64,000 bases of DNA from Boswellia sacra (GCA_013180625.2 SNVD02014114.1:26039-90038), one strand, 5' to 3'. Positions 22,635-36,581 are shown, counted from the first letter of the stretch. Numbers and translations are program-made. The notes: generated by a model from the letters alone, not told the origin.

Positions 22635-23718
22635 TTAAAAAGGATCAATTAAAGCAATGGACTCTTCGTTTTGGTCAAAATTTTCAAAGAATGATTTTAA
22701 CCGTTGTCCATTAACTTTAAACACATTACCATTCTTTGGGTTCCCAATTTCAACGGCTCCATGAGGGAAAACATTTTTAACAATGAAAGGCCCAGTCCAA
22801 CGAGACCGAAGTTTACCAGGAAACAAATGCAATCTTGAATCATACAAAAGAACTTTTTGGGAAGGTTCAAAATATTTTCTAACAATGGATTTGTCATGAA
22901 AAACCTTCATTTTTTCTTTGTATATTTTAGAATTTTCATAAGCCTCATTCCTGATTTCTTCAAGTTCACTCAGTTGGAGTTTACGTAACTTGCAAGCATC
23001 ATTCAAGTTTGTGTTAAATGTTTTAATGGCCTAATAAGCTTTATGCTCAATTTTCACAGGCAAGTGACAAGTTTTTTCATAAACTAATCTATAAGGAGAC
23101 ATTCCTAATGATGTTTTGAAAGCAGTTCGGTAAGCCCAAAGTGCATCATTAAGTCTTAAAGACTAATGTTTACGATTTGGGTTAACCGTTTTTTCTAATA
23201 TCTGTTTTATCTCCCTATTAGCTAATTCAACTTGTCCACTTATTTGTGGTGATAAGGTGTAGAAATTTTATGGGTTATTCCATATTTCTTCATTAAAGTT
23301 TCAAATGGTTTGTTGCAAAAATGTGTACCCCCATCACTAATAATGGCTCGAGGAATTCCAAATCTACTCAAGATATTCTCCTTCAAGAATTTGACAACTG
23401 TTTTGTGATCATTGTTTCGACATGGAATTGCCTCGACCCATTTTGAAATATAGTCTACTGCAACAAGGATGTACACAAAACCAAATGACGGTGGAAAGGG
23501 TCCCATAAAATCAATACCCCAACAGTCAAAGATTTCAACGACAAGAATGGGATTCAACGGCATCATGTTTCTTTTTGAAATAGATCCCAATTTTTGACAA
23601 TTTTCGCACGTTTTGCAAAATGCATGTGCATCTTTAAATAAGGTGGGCTAATAAAATCCACATTGTAAGATCTTAGCAGCTGTTTTTCTAGATGAAAAAT
23701 GTCCTCCACATGCTTGAA
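22635..23718 (-). pseudogene. Ty3/gypsy integrase (Athila-like), N-terminally truncated, with stops
   Basis: Catalytic core recognised from the [13 protein letters not shown] segment (first Asp), the ISDGGTHF segment (second Asp), and LANREIKQ (Glu), followed by the C-terminal [18 protein letters not shown] segment (GPY/F module) and the ALIDPF end. The protein inserts retrotransposon cDNA into the genome. Stops and frameshifts interrupt it near 23238, 23163 and 23030. The zinc-binding HHCC region ends at the inversion breakpoint (about 23718), where the match to the family is lost. Confidence 0.85.
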
Positions 23719-23734
23719 GGGGACAACCGTTCGC

Positions 23735-25215
23735 AACAAAATGATCAAAACCAACGAAGAACCCTCGGAGACTACATGAATCCGGTAAGGACTAGTGCAC
23801 CATCTTGTGTAGTTTCTCCTCCAGATTCAATCCATTTCAATTTCAAACCAAGTTTTGTTCGACTTCTACCCACTTTCATGGCCTTGACATGGAGAACCCA
23901 TATTCGCACTTAAAACTCTTTGAAGAGGTATGTAGCTCCTACACTGACCCAAATTGTAGCATAAACACCATTAGATTAAAGCTTTTTTCTTTTTCTTTAA
24001 AAGATAAAGCTAGAACATGGCTACAAAATTTGAGGTCGAATTCCATCAGTTCATGGGATGAGATGAAACAACAATTTTTGAAAAAATCTTTTCCTACCCA
24101 TAGAACAAATTCTAGAAATTTTTGATTTCTCTCAAAGACAAGGGGAAACCCTTTACCAATGTTGGGATAGGTATAAGAAACTACTTAATACCTGTCCTCA
24201 CCATGGTTTTGAAACTTGGAGAATAGTTGCACACTTCTATGAAGGGTTAACACCTCAAGATAGGCAACTAGTAGAATTAATGTGTAAAGGAGAATTTAAA
24301 GAAAAAGACCCTGAGGAAGCACTTGACTTCCTAGATTCCTTAGCAGAGAAGGCACAAAATTGGGACACTGCTGGCACCTATGAGGTACCAAGCAAGGCCC
24401 AAACCTCGACATCCAATAGAGGTATTTACAACCTTAGGGAAGACCATGACCTTCAAGCCAAATATGCATCCCTAGCTAGAAAAGTCGAGGCTTTAGAAAT
24501 GAAAAAGAGTGGTCAATTGAATTCTATTCAAGAAAATGTCTGTAACATTTGTGATGACAATGACCATTCTACTGATAATTGCCCAACTTTGCCTGCCTTT
24601 AGGGAATGTCTCCATGAAGAAGCCAATGCCTTGAACACTTTCAAAAGGCCAAATCACAATCCATATTCACAAACCTACAATCCTGGTTGGAGAAATCATC
24701 CAAATCTTAGTTGGAGAAATAATAATCATGCACAATCTTCACAAGCTCCTTTTCAAACACAACAAAAATTTCAAAATTCTCATGATCATGCATATGCTCC
24801 TCCTCCTAGGAATGACCTTGAAGAAACATTACATTCATTCATTATAAAGCAAGAGACTTTCCATAGTCAAACTACTCAAACATTAGCAAATTTGTCAGAA
24901 ATTCTTGCAAAATTTGCATCTACATTTAGCATCCAAGAGAAGGGAAAATTTCCTTCTCAAACATTGCAAAACCCCAAAGATCAATCTAACGCAAATGCAG
25001 GGAGTTCAAGTAACCATTATTTTGACCAAGCCAAGTCAGTCATGACCCTTCGCAATGGTAAGGTCATTGAAAAACACATTCCTGACCCTTGTGAGAAAGA
25101 AGAAGAATCGATCTCTAAAGAGGAAGAGGTTGCCAGGAAGAGGTTACCAAACCAACACCTAGCGAAGAGGAAACCAAATCCTCATCTGTGCCTCCATTTC
25201 CTCAAGCATTAGCCA
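23735..25215 (+). pseudogene. Athila-like Gag (family A), frameshifted
   Basis: Retrotransposon Gag, the capsid/nucleocapsid precursor. Recognised by an RTLGDYMNPVR start region, a SLKDKARTWLQNLRSNSISSW segment, the CWDRY-like segment (here CWDRYKK) and HHGFETW, then a zinc knuckle C-x2-C-x4-H-x4-C (CNICDDNDHSTDNC, about 24544-24585), and the VMTLRNGKVIE tail typical of this lineage. Frames change near 23880 (after LLPTF) and 24120, so no single product is made. The usual upstream leader is missing because of the inversion breakpoint. Confidence 0.85.
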
Positions 25216-25219
25216 CACA

Positions 25220-25850
25220 AAAGAAGCCAACTCACAATTCTGAAATCTTTAAAATTTTCAAACAGGTAAAGGTCAACATTCCCTTGCTTGATGTGATCAA
25301 ACAGATACCTTCTTATGCAAAATTTTTGAAAGACTTGTGCACTGTGAAAAGAAAAATAAATGTGAAAAAGAAGGCCTTCCTAGCCGAGCAAGTAAGTGCT
25401 ATTTTTCAAAATAATAATACAGTGAAATATAAGGATCCAGGTTGTCCTACAATTTCATGTGTTATTGGAGACCATAAAATTGAACAAGCTTTACTTGATC
25501 TTGGAGCTAGTGTGAATTTGCTTCCATACTCGTTTTTTCAAAAACTCAATCTAGGTGAGTTAAAACCAACTTCTGTGACTCTTTTGCTTGCTGATAGATC
25601 AATTAAAGTACCAAGAGGAATAGCAAAAGATGTGTTAGTTTAAGTCGATAAATTCATTTACCCAGTGGATTTTATCGTCTTGGACACACAACCAGTGGAA
25701 GTAAGCAATTCAATTCCTGTTATTTTAGGGCGTCCATTTCTAGCTACCTCTAATGCTTTGATTAATTGTAGGAATGGAGTCATGAAGCTATCATTTGGGA
25801 ACATGACAATGGAACTTAATGTTTTCAATGTGCAAACAACCAAATGAAGA
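25220..25850 (+). pseudogene. Athila-like aspartic protease, one stop
   Basis: The conserved VNIPLLDVIKQIPSYAKFLK segment leads to the active-site loop LLDLGASVNLLPYSF (DLGAS, the Athila form of D-S/T-G-A). The frame then reads to a TAA near 25642 and resumes with VILGRPFLATSNALI, the ILGRPF hallmark. The protease cleaves the Gag-Pol polyprotein. Apart from the single nonsense codon the domain looks complete. Confidence 0.85.
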
Positions 25851-26595
25851 AGAAGATGAAATTGATGAAGCTAATGTAATTGAATCTATTGTGGAAGATC
25901 ACATCCAAAAAGGGAGTTCTTCTGACCCTTTGGAAACTTGTTTAGTGAATTCGTTAGAATCAAGTATGGAACTAGAACATGATCTTTCTAATATGTGTTC
26001 TTTACTGGATTGTGCACAAGTGTTGGAAAAAGGCTCAAAATCAAGATTTGAAGAATTAGGGCAAATGAATGAAAGCAAGGAAGAGGAAGCTCCCAAGTTA
26101 GAATTGAAGCCCTTACCTGAAGGACTGAAATATGCATATCTTGGGGAGAATCAGACATATCCGGTGGTAATTTCTTCATCCCTCACATGCGAGCAACAAG
26201 GTAAGTTGATAGAAGTGCTTAAAAGGCATAAAAATGCAATTGGGTGGACTTTAAAAGATATAAAAGGCATTAACCCTTTAATTTGCACACATAGAATACA
26301 TTTAGAGGAAAATGCCAAAACATCTCAACAACCTCAAAGGAGATTAAATCCACACATGAAAGAGGTCATTAGGGCTGAAGTTCTCAAACTACTTGATGTG
26401 GGAACTATCTATCCTATTTCTGATAGTAAGTGGGTAAGCCCTACACAAGTAGTACCTAAAAAATCTGGCATTACAGTAGTGAAAAATGAAAAGGGTGAAT
26501 TATTGCCAACTCGTGTCTCATCTAGTTGGAGGATGTGCATTGATCATAGAAAATTAAATGCTGTCACTAGAAAAGACCATTTTCCCTTACCCTTC
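25851..26595 (+). pseudogene. reverse transcriptase, N-terminal part
   Basis: Acidic linker, then ELKPLPEGLKYAYLGEN (the start of the RT region in Athila pol), GWTLKDIKGINP, RRLNPHMKEVIRAEVLKL, and RMCIDHRKLNAVTRKDHFPL. The frame is open up to the insertion point, where the nested element begins after PLPF. RT copies element RNA into DNA. The domain continues at 33538 after the insertion. Confidence 0.88.
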
Positions 26596-28124
26596 TGATG
26601 AACACTTAAATATGCATGTTTAATAAGAGTTTAGTTCATCATATTGTATTAATAGTGTCATTAAATTCCTCAACTTAAGCATATTTGTAGTATTTGCATC
26701 TTTGGAATTAATTCCTCTTAATTTTGGTTTTGTTATAGGTTCAGTAAAATGGGCATAACTCTCTATTTATAGATTAGAATGGTGCAATTCTTAATGTTTT
26801 GGAAATCTGATTCAATTGTCTACAAGGTTGCATTTCACAAGCATCATCAAATTCGGCCTCTTAGTGGACCAAAATTGGGCTTGAAGTGAACCTATCTACA
26901 GTCTCGGCCCAGTCTGACCAGGCCTTAGTATTTGGACCGTATCTCTCAAAATATGTATCCAAATTGTGCAAATAAATATGTTATAGAAAGCTGAGAGAAA
27001 TATCTACAACTTTTATGAAGACATGTGATTAAAATTCACAACATTTCAGATGTCAAAATTGATGGTCAAATTCGGTGCCTAATGATCCCAATTGTCAAAG
27101 ATATTTACAACTAATATTTGACAATTATGCCCTTGTAATTTGACAAGTTTGCCCCTGGATGTATCTATAAATAGAGGTGCCTTGTGACCCATTAGGGCAT
27201 CTTGGCCTTGGCTGGAACATTTTGGCTTTGGCTAGGATCTTGTATTGTGTTTTGTGTGTTTATGTTATTAATGAATTTCCTTTTTCTTGCATTTTATTTT
27301 CTTTCTATTATAATGTTCTTCTAATTTCTCTTTTGCTAAGGTGAAAGGGTGAAACCCTTGATATGAGAATAAGGATTCTCTAACCCTTAATATGTGCTTA
27401 ATAATCTTAATCTTATAATGTTTATTCAATATGATTTATATTTAATTTCTTAATCAATCTTGACACCACTCGTAAAGTGGAGGTCTTGATCCATTGTCGA
27501 CAATCCTTGGCACATCAAATGCTTGGATCCTTTCTAGATGATGTATGGTTCTTCCTTACCGACACGAATCTAGTTAGGAACCTTGATTTGTTGTAGACAT
27601 ATGGTGATTGGCACATTGGATGCTTGAACCCATTTACAAGAAGTGGTATAAATATTGGTAATGAAACAAATATAATTCATATAACTAAAATGGGTTAATT
27701 ATCCTTATTTGAAATATCAAGGGCGGATCCCCTAACCTTAGCCTTCATTGTTATTGTGTTAATTCCTCTTGTATTTTAATTATTCTATTGTTTATGAACT
27801 TTTTATTTTATTTACTATGGTAGGTTCTACCACCTTATGAAATTGTTCTTTAATTTACTATGGTTGGTTATACCACCTATTTCCATGGATGGTTTTACCT
27901 CCTCTTGCTTTTTGTTTTATATTTGAATGGTCGGTAATACCACCTACCATCTTACATACTTGTTGATATTATCATGTCACCTCTTTGAATCATCCATATC
28001 ACATTTGTTTAGCTTAAAATTTGTAACGCTTAAATTCCCTTCCTCGTGGATCGACCCCGGTCTCACCGGGTTTATTACTTCGACACTCCTATACTTGGGA
28101 GACAATCCTTTTTCGGATGTGTCA
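26596..28124 (+). repeat. family A 5' LTR of nested element
   Basis: 1529 bp, TGATGAACAC at the start and GATGTGTCA at the end. Contains TATCTATAAATAGAGG (27166-27177, TATA box) and transcript-like text downstream. Confidence 0.92.
27168..27176 (+). promoter_or_regulatory. LTR promoter TATA box
   Basis: TATAAATAG in a GC-richer context, present at the same place in every family A LTR (for example 32580, 39450, 43820 and 58294). It is the likely core promoter for the genomic RNA. Confidence 0.6.
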
Positions 28125-28130
28125 AGTTTT

Positions 28131-28148
28131 TGGCGCCGTTGCCGGGGA
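28131..28148 (+). other. primer-binding site (tRNA-Asp)
   Basis: TGGCGCCGTTGCCGGGGA follows the 5' LTR after six bases. It is complementary to the 3' end of plant tRNA-Asp(GUC), the primer typically used by Athila elements. Confidence 0.88.
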
Positions 28149-28352
28149 AGGTAAAATTTGGCGTAAAAAAATTGTAAGTATTTTCTTTTCCCATTTCTAT
28201 TGCATATGTTCATCTCTTCTCTCCCCATTTCTATTTTTATTTCTTTTTTCTTGCATGTGTTCATCTTTTCTTCCTCACTGCATTAGTTGGTAGAATTGTT
28301 AGGAGTCACTCATCTTCTTTAAAAACATGCTCAAACCCAATTGAGAACATAA

Positions 28353-30047
28353 ATGGATTGCATGAATCTTATGAGAACTTGTGCACAATCTTGCATAGTC
28401 TTCCCTCATGATGCAACATATTTCGACCATGAATCGGATTTCATTCAATTCTTACCTCACTTTCATGGCCTAGATGTTGAAAACCCATTTTTGCACTTGA
28501 GAGAATTTAAAGAGTTTTGCAACACTTATAGTGACCTAAATTGTAGCATAAACATCTTTAGATTAAAGCTTTTTCCTTTTTCTCTAAAAGATAAAGCTAA
28601 GACATGGCTACAAAATCTTAGGTCAAGATCCATTAGCTCATGGGATGAATTGCAACAACAATTTCTTAAAGAATTCTTTCCTCCCTATAGAACAAATTCT
28701 CTCAAAAATCAAATCATCAATTTCACTCAAAAACAAGGAGAGACATTTTATCAATGTTGGGATAGGTATAAAGCATTGCTTAATACTTGTCCTCATCATG
28801 GTTTGGAAACATGGGAACTAGTTCTAATTTTCTATGAAGGTCCTACACATCAAGCTAGGCAAATGGTAGAATTAATGTGTAATGGACAATTTGAAAATAA
28901 AGACCCTGATGAAGCCATGGATTTCCTAGACTTACTAGCGAAAAATGCCCAAAATTGGAACAATGTTGGCACCTATGAGGTACCAAGAACGTCTAGTAGA
29001 GGCATATATAACTTTAGGGAGAATCATGATCTACATGTTAAATTTAGATCCCTAGCTAGGAAAGTCGAGGACTTAGAAATGTGGTATATGCAAGAAATTG
29101 TCTGTCAAACTTGTAATTCTAGTGATCATCCTACGGATGATTGCCCAATTGTGTCTACCTTTAGGAAAAGTCTCCATGACCAAACCAATGTTTTAAACAC
29201 TTTCCAAAGGTCAAATCCTAATCCTTACTCACAAAATTTTGGATGGAAAAATCACTTGAATTTTGATTGGAGGAATGATAATAATGCACAATCTTACCAA
29301 CCTTCCTTTCAATCATGTCAAATTTTCAAAAAACTCATGATCATGCATCTTATAAGGATCTTGAAGAAACATGGAATTCATTCATTGCAAGCAAGAGGCT
29401 TTTAATAGTCAAGTTGCTCAAACTATGGCAAACTTGAATGATGCTCTTGAAAAACTTGCATTTGCATTTAGTACTCATGAGAAAGGTGTGTTTCCATCTC
29501 AACTTGAGCCAAACCTCATCAATCCACATGTGAGTAATCCAAGTAGCCAACATCTTCTCGAAGATTCGGTAAGTGCTATTCTCGAAGATTCGGTAAGTGC
29601 TCTTCATGATGGTAAGGTTGATCAAGAACATATTCCTAACCCTTATGAGAAAGATGATGAATCAATCCTAAAGGGTAAGGAAGAGGTTAATCAACTACAC
29701 CTAACAAAGAAAAGACCGAATCCTCACTTATGCATCATGCAAAGGAATTTAACCAAAATTTTGATATTAATGAATTTTTCGAGCATGATGAAAATGAGGA
29801 AGCTAATAGGACAAAAACTAACGTGGAAGACTATATCCAAAATGAGAATTTTTCAACTCCTTTGGAAATCAGGTTAACTAGTTCTTTTGAACCAAGTATG
29901 CAACTAGTGCCCATTGCTTCTAAAGAATATTCATTGCTTGATTTTGTACAGGTGAAGGAGATTAAGAGTTGGGAGCCATGGTTCGAAAAAAGGCAGGAAG
30001 AAACATCCACACTCAATAATGCATGCTTTAAGGACAAACAAACTTAG
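28353..30047 (+). pseudogene. Gag plus linker of the gag-only element, frameshifted
   Basis: Gag recognised by LPHFHGLDVENPF, LKDKAKTWLQNLRSRSISSW, the CWDRYKALLNTCPHHGLETW segment and a zinc knuckle CQTCNSSDHPTDDC. Frames change near 29345-29400 and 29720. After Gag the protease is skipped: the frame runs straight into the acidic linker that normally precedes RT (VEDYIQNEN-like segment, then FVQVKEIKSWEPWFEKRQ) and stops before any RT motif. The same Gag-linker fusion, still open, is found at 45328-46770, so the protease-RT-integrase deletion is inherited and is not a private lesion. Confidence 0.82.
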
Positions 30048-30300
30048 ATAGTGGTAATCTCTTTCATTCTCACAAATAAAGGAAAAAGAAAGGTACCACC
30101 TCAATGGCATATTTTTGACCGTGGTAAATCATTTTCGAAGAGATTCCTCTTTTTGCATGTCTTTATAATGATTGATCAAATTTTATCCATCTATGCCATA
30201 TTTTCATTTTTATTTTTATTCTTGATTTTTACTATCATTTCTAGTTTGTTTTTATTTTATTTTGTGTGCGTTTATTTTAGTTGTGTGTTTTTATTTTATT
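30048..30300 (+). other. T-rich spacer after Gag-linker ORF
   Basis: No gene. A T-rich filler replaces RT, RNase H and integrase between the linker ORF and the structured NABP leader. Confidence 0.6.
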
Positions 30301-30410
30301 TCCCGGTCAAGTGGCGGATACGGTATTCCGTGACTTTTAAAGTCGGTTTTTTTTCCTAAAAACTGTTGCTCACCTTGCATCCATTTTCTTTTCTTCTCTC
30401 TCATTTTCTT
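30301..30410 (+). promoter_or_regulatory. structured leader of the deleted NABP ORF
   Basis: TCCCGGTCAAGTGGCGGATA followed by CGGTATTCCG and GACTTTTAAAGTC inverted repeats, as at the other family A copies. It is retained although the ORF it precedes has been deleted. Confidence 0.5.
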
Positions 30411-30494
30411 CATAGTCTTGGGAATTTGACTCAAAACGACCCTGTTTGCCAGTTTATAAGAAAACTGGATGGGAAGCATATCCCCAACTCATAG
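30411..30494 (+). pseudogene. NABP-like ORF remnant after internal deletion
   Basis: Sequence jumps from just before the NABP start codon (TTTTCTTCA) to TAGTCTTGGG near the C-terminus, a deletion of about 460 bp, and ends with the conserved block and TAG at 30492-30494. The identical junction occurs at 45313-45327 and 46992-47006. Confidence 0.7.
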
Positions 30495-31890
30495 AAGGTG
30501 TTTAAGCCGTTTCTGGACGTAAAACCAGAGGAAGATGTGAGCCACAGTCACAACTACCTATACACATGCATTTGTGCCATCAATTTTAAATTTCTTATCT
30601 TTTATTTTATTTGTAGCATTTTATTTTATGAGTCTTTCAGGTCATCTCTCTTGAATAACAGAAGCTTCAGGTAATGTCCCCTATACTTTATCTCTCTACA
30701 TTTAAACATTGAGGACAATGTTTGATTTGGTTGGGGGGGAAGGATAGTAGACATAAGTGTGTCTTGAAATTTTATTTTTTTCTTGCAAAAAAAAAAGCGA
30801 GTTAGTAATTAGATTCAAAGTGCGGTGTAAGGAGTTCAAATCCTCTTGAGACGCATTCTGGGTCAGGAATGGCAGAGTAAAGAGGACCAATTTGAACTCT
30901 TGAAACCCATTCTAACCAATTTGTCATTTTGATTTTGTAAACTCATTTTAGCTAACTTGATATTATTTAGTCTTGATTTTTGAATTTTATAACAAGGAGG
31001 TCTTATTTATTTCACTTTGAATTATTCAAATCTATGAACTCTCACAACCTTATCATTTAAAAATTGTGTGCTTATGTACTCATTAAGCAAGTATTCATGA
31101 ACATTTCTTCGCACACACACACATACCTTGATGCATGATTGTGGATGGCAAAATGAAATGTTGTAATATTTGAGTTCTTTTGTTTTGTTTAGGATAACAA
31201 CACAAAGGAAGGGGAAAGTTAAAAAAAAAAGAAAAAAGAAGAAAAAAATAGCAATTGTGGATAAAGTTTGGTCTCGTAGCCTCCTTAATTCGAGCAATTA
31301 AGCCTGAGGGGTGCCTTAACACCTAATACCCTAGGACCAACTGGTTTGGGAGCTATTGGCCCAAAGCTCGCTACATGGATTAAGGAGAAAGCTTAATGGG
31401 ATTGAACATTGCACTATCCATAAGTTTCTAAGCAAAAAATAAAGCATCGGCAACCCGAGTCGTTAAGCTCGAAGGGGTGTCTTAACACCTAATGCCCTAA
31501 GGCCAACTGGTCTGGGAGCCATTAGCCTAAGACTCGCTACATGGGTTAAAGATGCATTCTTTCAACAAAAAAAAAAAACACATATATATATAAAATAAAT
31601 GAATGCCCCCTACCTAAAGTTGTTAGCCTAAACAAATATTAGAACCGATATGGCTTCTTTCTAATAAGCCCCATAGTCATGTGTTGACTGAGCACAAAAA
31701 GGAGGTTTATTGATATCTTGACTGAAGGGTACATGAGTCATAAAAAAATAATAATAATAATAATTGGTTGAGAGTTTGTTTATTTGGATAAAATCAAGGA
31801 AAATGCAATAATGGCCACCTTGGATGTAAAATTCTATAAATCACTTCTAAATAATAACGCTTTAATTGCTAGGGACTAGCAATAAGATAG
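30495..31890 (+). other. 3' untranslated region of gag-only element (LOG deleted)
   Basis: After the conserved block the sequence passes directly to the post-LOG region (CATTTTATTTTATGAGTC), so LOG is missing. It holds the ACATTGAGGACAATGT dyad at about 30714-30722, an adjacent purine run, the conserved TTGAGACGCATTCTGG motif at 30846-30863, and A-rich runs. Confidence 0.7.
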
Positions 31891-31900
31891 TTTGGGGGTG
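31891..31900 (+). other. polypurine tract
   Basis: TTTGGGGGTG directly before the 3' LTR. Confidence 0.75.
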
Positions 31901-33537
<1,637 letters not shown>

Positions 33538-34085
33538 CCTTCCTTGACCAAATTCCCCTACTACTGCTTTCTTGATGGATACTCAGGCTACTATCAAATT
33601 CCCATTGCACTTGAAGACCAAGAAAAGACCACGTTCACGTGCCCCTTTGGCACTTTTGCATTTAGGAGAATGCCTTTTGGACTTTGTAATGCTTCAGCTA
33701 CTTTTCAAAGATGCATGCTAAGCATTTTTAGTGATATGGTCGAGCATTGTTTAGAAGTTTTCATGGATGATCTAACTGTCTTTGGAAACTCTTTTGATAA
33801 TTGTTTTGAAAACTTAGAAAAAGTCCTAAAAAGGTGTGTAGAAAAAGGTCTTATTTTGAATTGGGAAAAATGTCATTATATGGTCACTTCGGGAATTGTT
33901 TTAGGTCATGTGGTGTCTTCTAAAGGAATTGAAGTGGACAAAGCAAAAGTGGAATTAATTTCCCATCTGCCTCTACCAAAAACACTTAAAGAGGTTCGTT
34001 CATTTTTAGGGCATGTTGGATTTTATAGGAGGTTCATAAGAAATTTTAGTGCTATATCTAAACCTCTTGTAACCTCTTAATAAAA
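33538..34085 (+). pseudogene. reverse transcriptase, catalytic part (continuation)
   Basis: Resumes after the nested insertion with CCTTC. A few codons are missing and the frame shifts before YYCFLDGYSGYYQIP. The catalytic stretch follows: FTCPFGTFAFRRMPFGLCNA, then VFMDDLTVFG with the two catalytic Asp (FMDD form), and the thumb/connection text EVRSFLGHVGFYRRFIRNF. The frame ends at 34078-34080. Confidence 0.88.
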
Positions 34086-34555
34086 GATACTTCCTTTGAA
34101 TGGACTAAGAATGTCAAAATACCTTTGATACATTAATTGGACTTTTAACAACTGCTCCAATTATGCAATCTCCTGATTGGTCATTGCCTTTTGAATTGAT
34201 GTATGATGCAAGCGACTATGCAGTTGGTGCTGTCTTAGGACAAAGAAAAGAAGGTAAGCCTTATGTGATATACTATGCAAGTAGGACTTTAAATGATGCA
34301 CAAATGAATTACACAACAACTAAAAAAAAAACTACTTGCAGTAGTATTTGCATTGGACAAATTTCGATCTTATTTAATTGGCTCTCCAACAATTGTTTAC
34401 ACTGACATGCAGCTGTGAGATATTTAATGACTAAACAGGATGTAAAACCTAGATTGATACGGTGGATCTTATTGCTCCAAGAATTTAACATCATAATAAA
34501 GGATAAGAAAGGAGCTGAAAATGTCATTGCTGATCATCTTTCAAGACTAACGACA
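34086..34555 (+). pseudogene. RNase H domain, frameshifted
   Basis: FELMYDASDYAVGAVLGQR (first catalytic Asp region) and YYASRTLNDAQMNYTTTKK are typical of Ty3/gypsy RNase H. The frame is lost in an A-run at 34321-34330 and recovered at 34415 with KPRLIRWILLLQEFN and a terminal ADHLSRL. RNase H degrades the RNA strand during cDNA synthesis. Confidence 0.85.
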
Positions 34556-35907
34556 GAGACATTAATTGAAACTTCACCTATCAATGATTCTTTTCCTGAT
34601 GAATTTTTATTTTCCGTTGCTACTGTACCTTGGTTTGCTAACATTGTAAATTTTCTTGCGACAGGAAAAATGCCACCTCATTGGAATGCTCAAGACAAAA
34701 GAAAATTTTTAAACGAGGTGAAAATTTTTTATTGCGATGACCCATATCTATTCAAATATTGTCCAGACCAAATAATGAGAAGATGCATACCCGACAGTGA
34801 GGTAAGTAGTGTCATTAACTTTTGTCATTCTGAAGCATGTGGAGGACATTTTTCATCTAGAAAAACAGCTGCTAAGATCTTACAATGTGGATTTTATTGC
34901 CCACCTTATTTAAAGATGCACATGCATTTTGCAAAACGTGTGAAAATTGTCACAAATTGGGATCCATTTCAAAAAGAAACGTGATGCCTTTGAATCTCAT
35001 TCTTGTTGTTGAAATCTTTGACTATTGGGGTATTGATTTTATGGGACCCTTTCCACCATCATTTGTGTGTTTGTGTACATCCTTGTTGCAGTAGACTATG
35101 TTTCAAAATGGTCCGAGGCATTCCATTCGAACAATGATCCAAAAAAACTATTTTCCAATTCTTGAAGAGAATAACTTACCTTAGATTTGGAATTCCTCGT
35201 GCATTATTATGATGGGTGTACACATTTTTGTAAAACCTTTGAAACCTTAATGAATCAATATGGAATAACCCATACCATTTCTAACAGCCTTATCACCCAC
35301 AACAAGTGGACAAGTTGAATTAGCTAATTAGGGAGATAAAACAGGATCCTAGAAAAAAACGTTAACCACGAAAATCGTAAGATTGGTCTTTATCAAGACT
35401 TAGTGATGCACTTTGGCTACCGAACTGCTTTAACCTCATTGGAATTTCTCCTTATATACTAGTTTATGGAAACCTGTCCTTACGCGTGGAAATGAAGCAT
35501 AAAGCTTATTGGGCCATTAAAACATTCAACCCAAATTTGAATGATGCTTGCAAGTTACGTAAACTCCAACTGAGTGAACTTGAAGAAATCAGGAATGAGG
35601 CTTATGAAAATTCTAAAATCTACAAAGAAAAATGAAGGTTTTTCATGACAAATCCATTGTTAGAAAATCTTTTGAACCTTCACAAAAAGTTCTTTTGTAT
35701 GATTCAATATTGCATTTGTTTCCTGGTAAACTTCGGTCTCGTTGGACTGGGCCTTTTATTGTCAAAAATGTTTTCTCTCATGGAGCAGTTGAAATTGAGA
35801 ACCCAAAGAATGGTAATGTGTTTAAAGTTAATGGACAACGGTTAAAACCATTCTTTGAAAATTTTGCCCAAAACGAAGAGTCCCTTGCTTTAATCGATCC
35901 TTTTTAA
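34556..35907 (+). pseudogene. integrase, several frameshifts
   Basis: HHCC zinc region (CHSEACGGHF, then [12 protein letters not shown] in another frame), a [11 protein letters not shown] segment with the first catalytic Asp, and a strongly degraded middle (35090-35600). The C-terminal module at 35632-35907 is open ([15 protein letters not shown], then the ALIDPF end). It is more damaged than the minus-strand copy in the core but keeps the N-terminal part that copy lacks. Confidence 0.85.
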
Positions 35908-35921
35908 GGATTGATTTTTCC

Positions 35922-36034
35922 CGGTCAAGTGGCGAATACGGTACTCCGTGACATTTAAAGTCGGTTTTTCAGTTCCCTAAAAACTGTTGCTCACCTTGCA
36001 TCCATCTTCTTTTCTTCTCTGTCATTTTCTTCAC
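35922..36034 (+). promoter_or_regulatory. structured leader upstream of NABP-like ORF
   Basis: TCCCGGTCAAGTGGCGAATA followed by the ACGG-TACT-CCGT hairpin and a GAC(A/T)TTTAAAGTC dyad, then CTAAAAACTGTTGCTCACC up to the ORF start. It begins 15 bp after the integrase stop. Confidence 0.5.
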
Positions 36035-36581
36035 ATGGATCCCATATCTCAGTCAACTTGCACAAACATTCCCTCTCTTTTCCTCAAAATGATTTGCTTG
36101 AAAATTTATAACGCTCGGTAGAAAGACTAAGGTTGTTGATCGTAACGCTTTCCTGCTGATTTAAGATGGTTAATTGAAGCCAAGGTTCGATTCTCTTGTG
36201 AGTTTTCAGATAATCTTGTTTCCCATATGCCAGTTTTGGGAAAAAGCTCTTATGCCAAAAAGCGAAGAGCGAAAAGGTTACAAGTTTGTCCCAGATGTGC
36301 AAGATGGACTTGTAACCAGCGTTGCCGCTCCTTGGAATATTTGTCTAACAATTGAGAGGATAAACTACAGTTCATCAAGAATGGACTGAGTAAGGAGTCT
36401 TTGGATGATATCCGAACGACTCTTGAGACGCATCTTGTGGACTTGTGCAGCGTGAAATTTTTAATTTGTGGACACAATTCCGAGATGAGCAGGAACGCTA
36501 TAGTCTTGGGAATCTGACTCAAAACGACCTGTTTGCCAGTTTATAAGAAAACTGGATAGGAAGCATATCCCCAACTCATAG
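36035..36581 (+). pseudogene. NABP-like ORF, degraded copy
   Basis: Collinear with the minus-strand copy at 21973-22519, starting at ATG 36035 and ending at TAG 36579-36581. Several indels and stops disrupt the first third, but the basic patch (a KKRRAKRL-like run near 36257-36280) and the Cys finger remain recognisable in shifted frames. It lies between integrase and LOG. The damage contrasts with the open LOG 318 bp downstream. Confidence 0.65.

Larger units (their letters stand above)
18223..23718 (-). mobile_element. family A LTR retrotransposon, 5' half missing, with intact LOG
   Basis: Minus-strand Athila-like element. On its own strand it holds the last two thirds of integrase, the NABP-like ORF, LOG, a 1.3-kb 3' region, the polypurine tract and the 3' LTR. 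The 5' LTR, gag, protease, RT and RNase H are absent. At about 23718, within the integrase zinc-binding region, sequence identity to the family stops and a plus-strand gag begins, so two elements meet head to head. No 5-bp duplication is shared between its outer flank (ATCCG, 18218-18222) and the outer flank of the plus-strand partner (GAGGT, 40418-40422). Confidence 0.88.

Noticed and set aside
25899..26179. Minus-strand ORFs in the pre-RT linker
   Set aside because: Antisense shadows of the acidic linker coding region.
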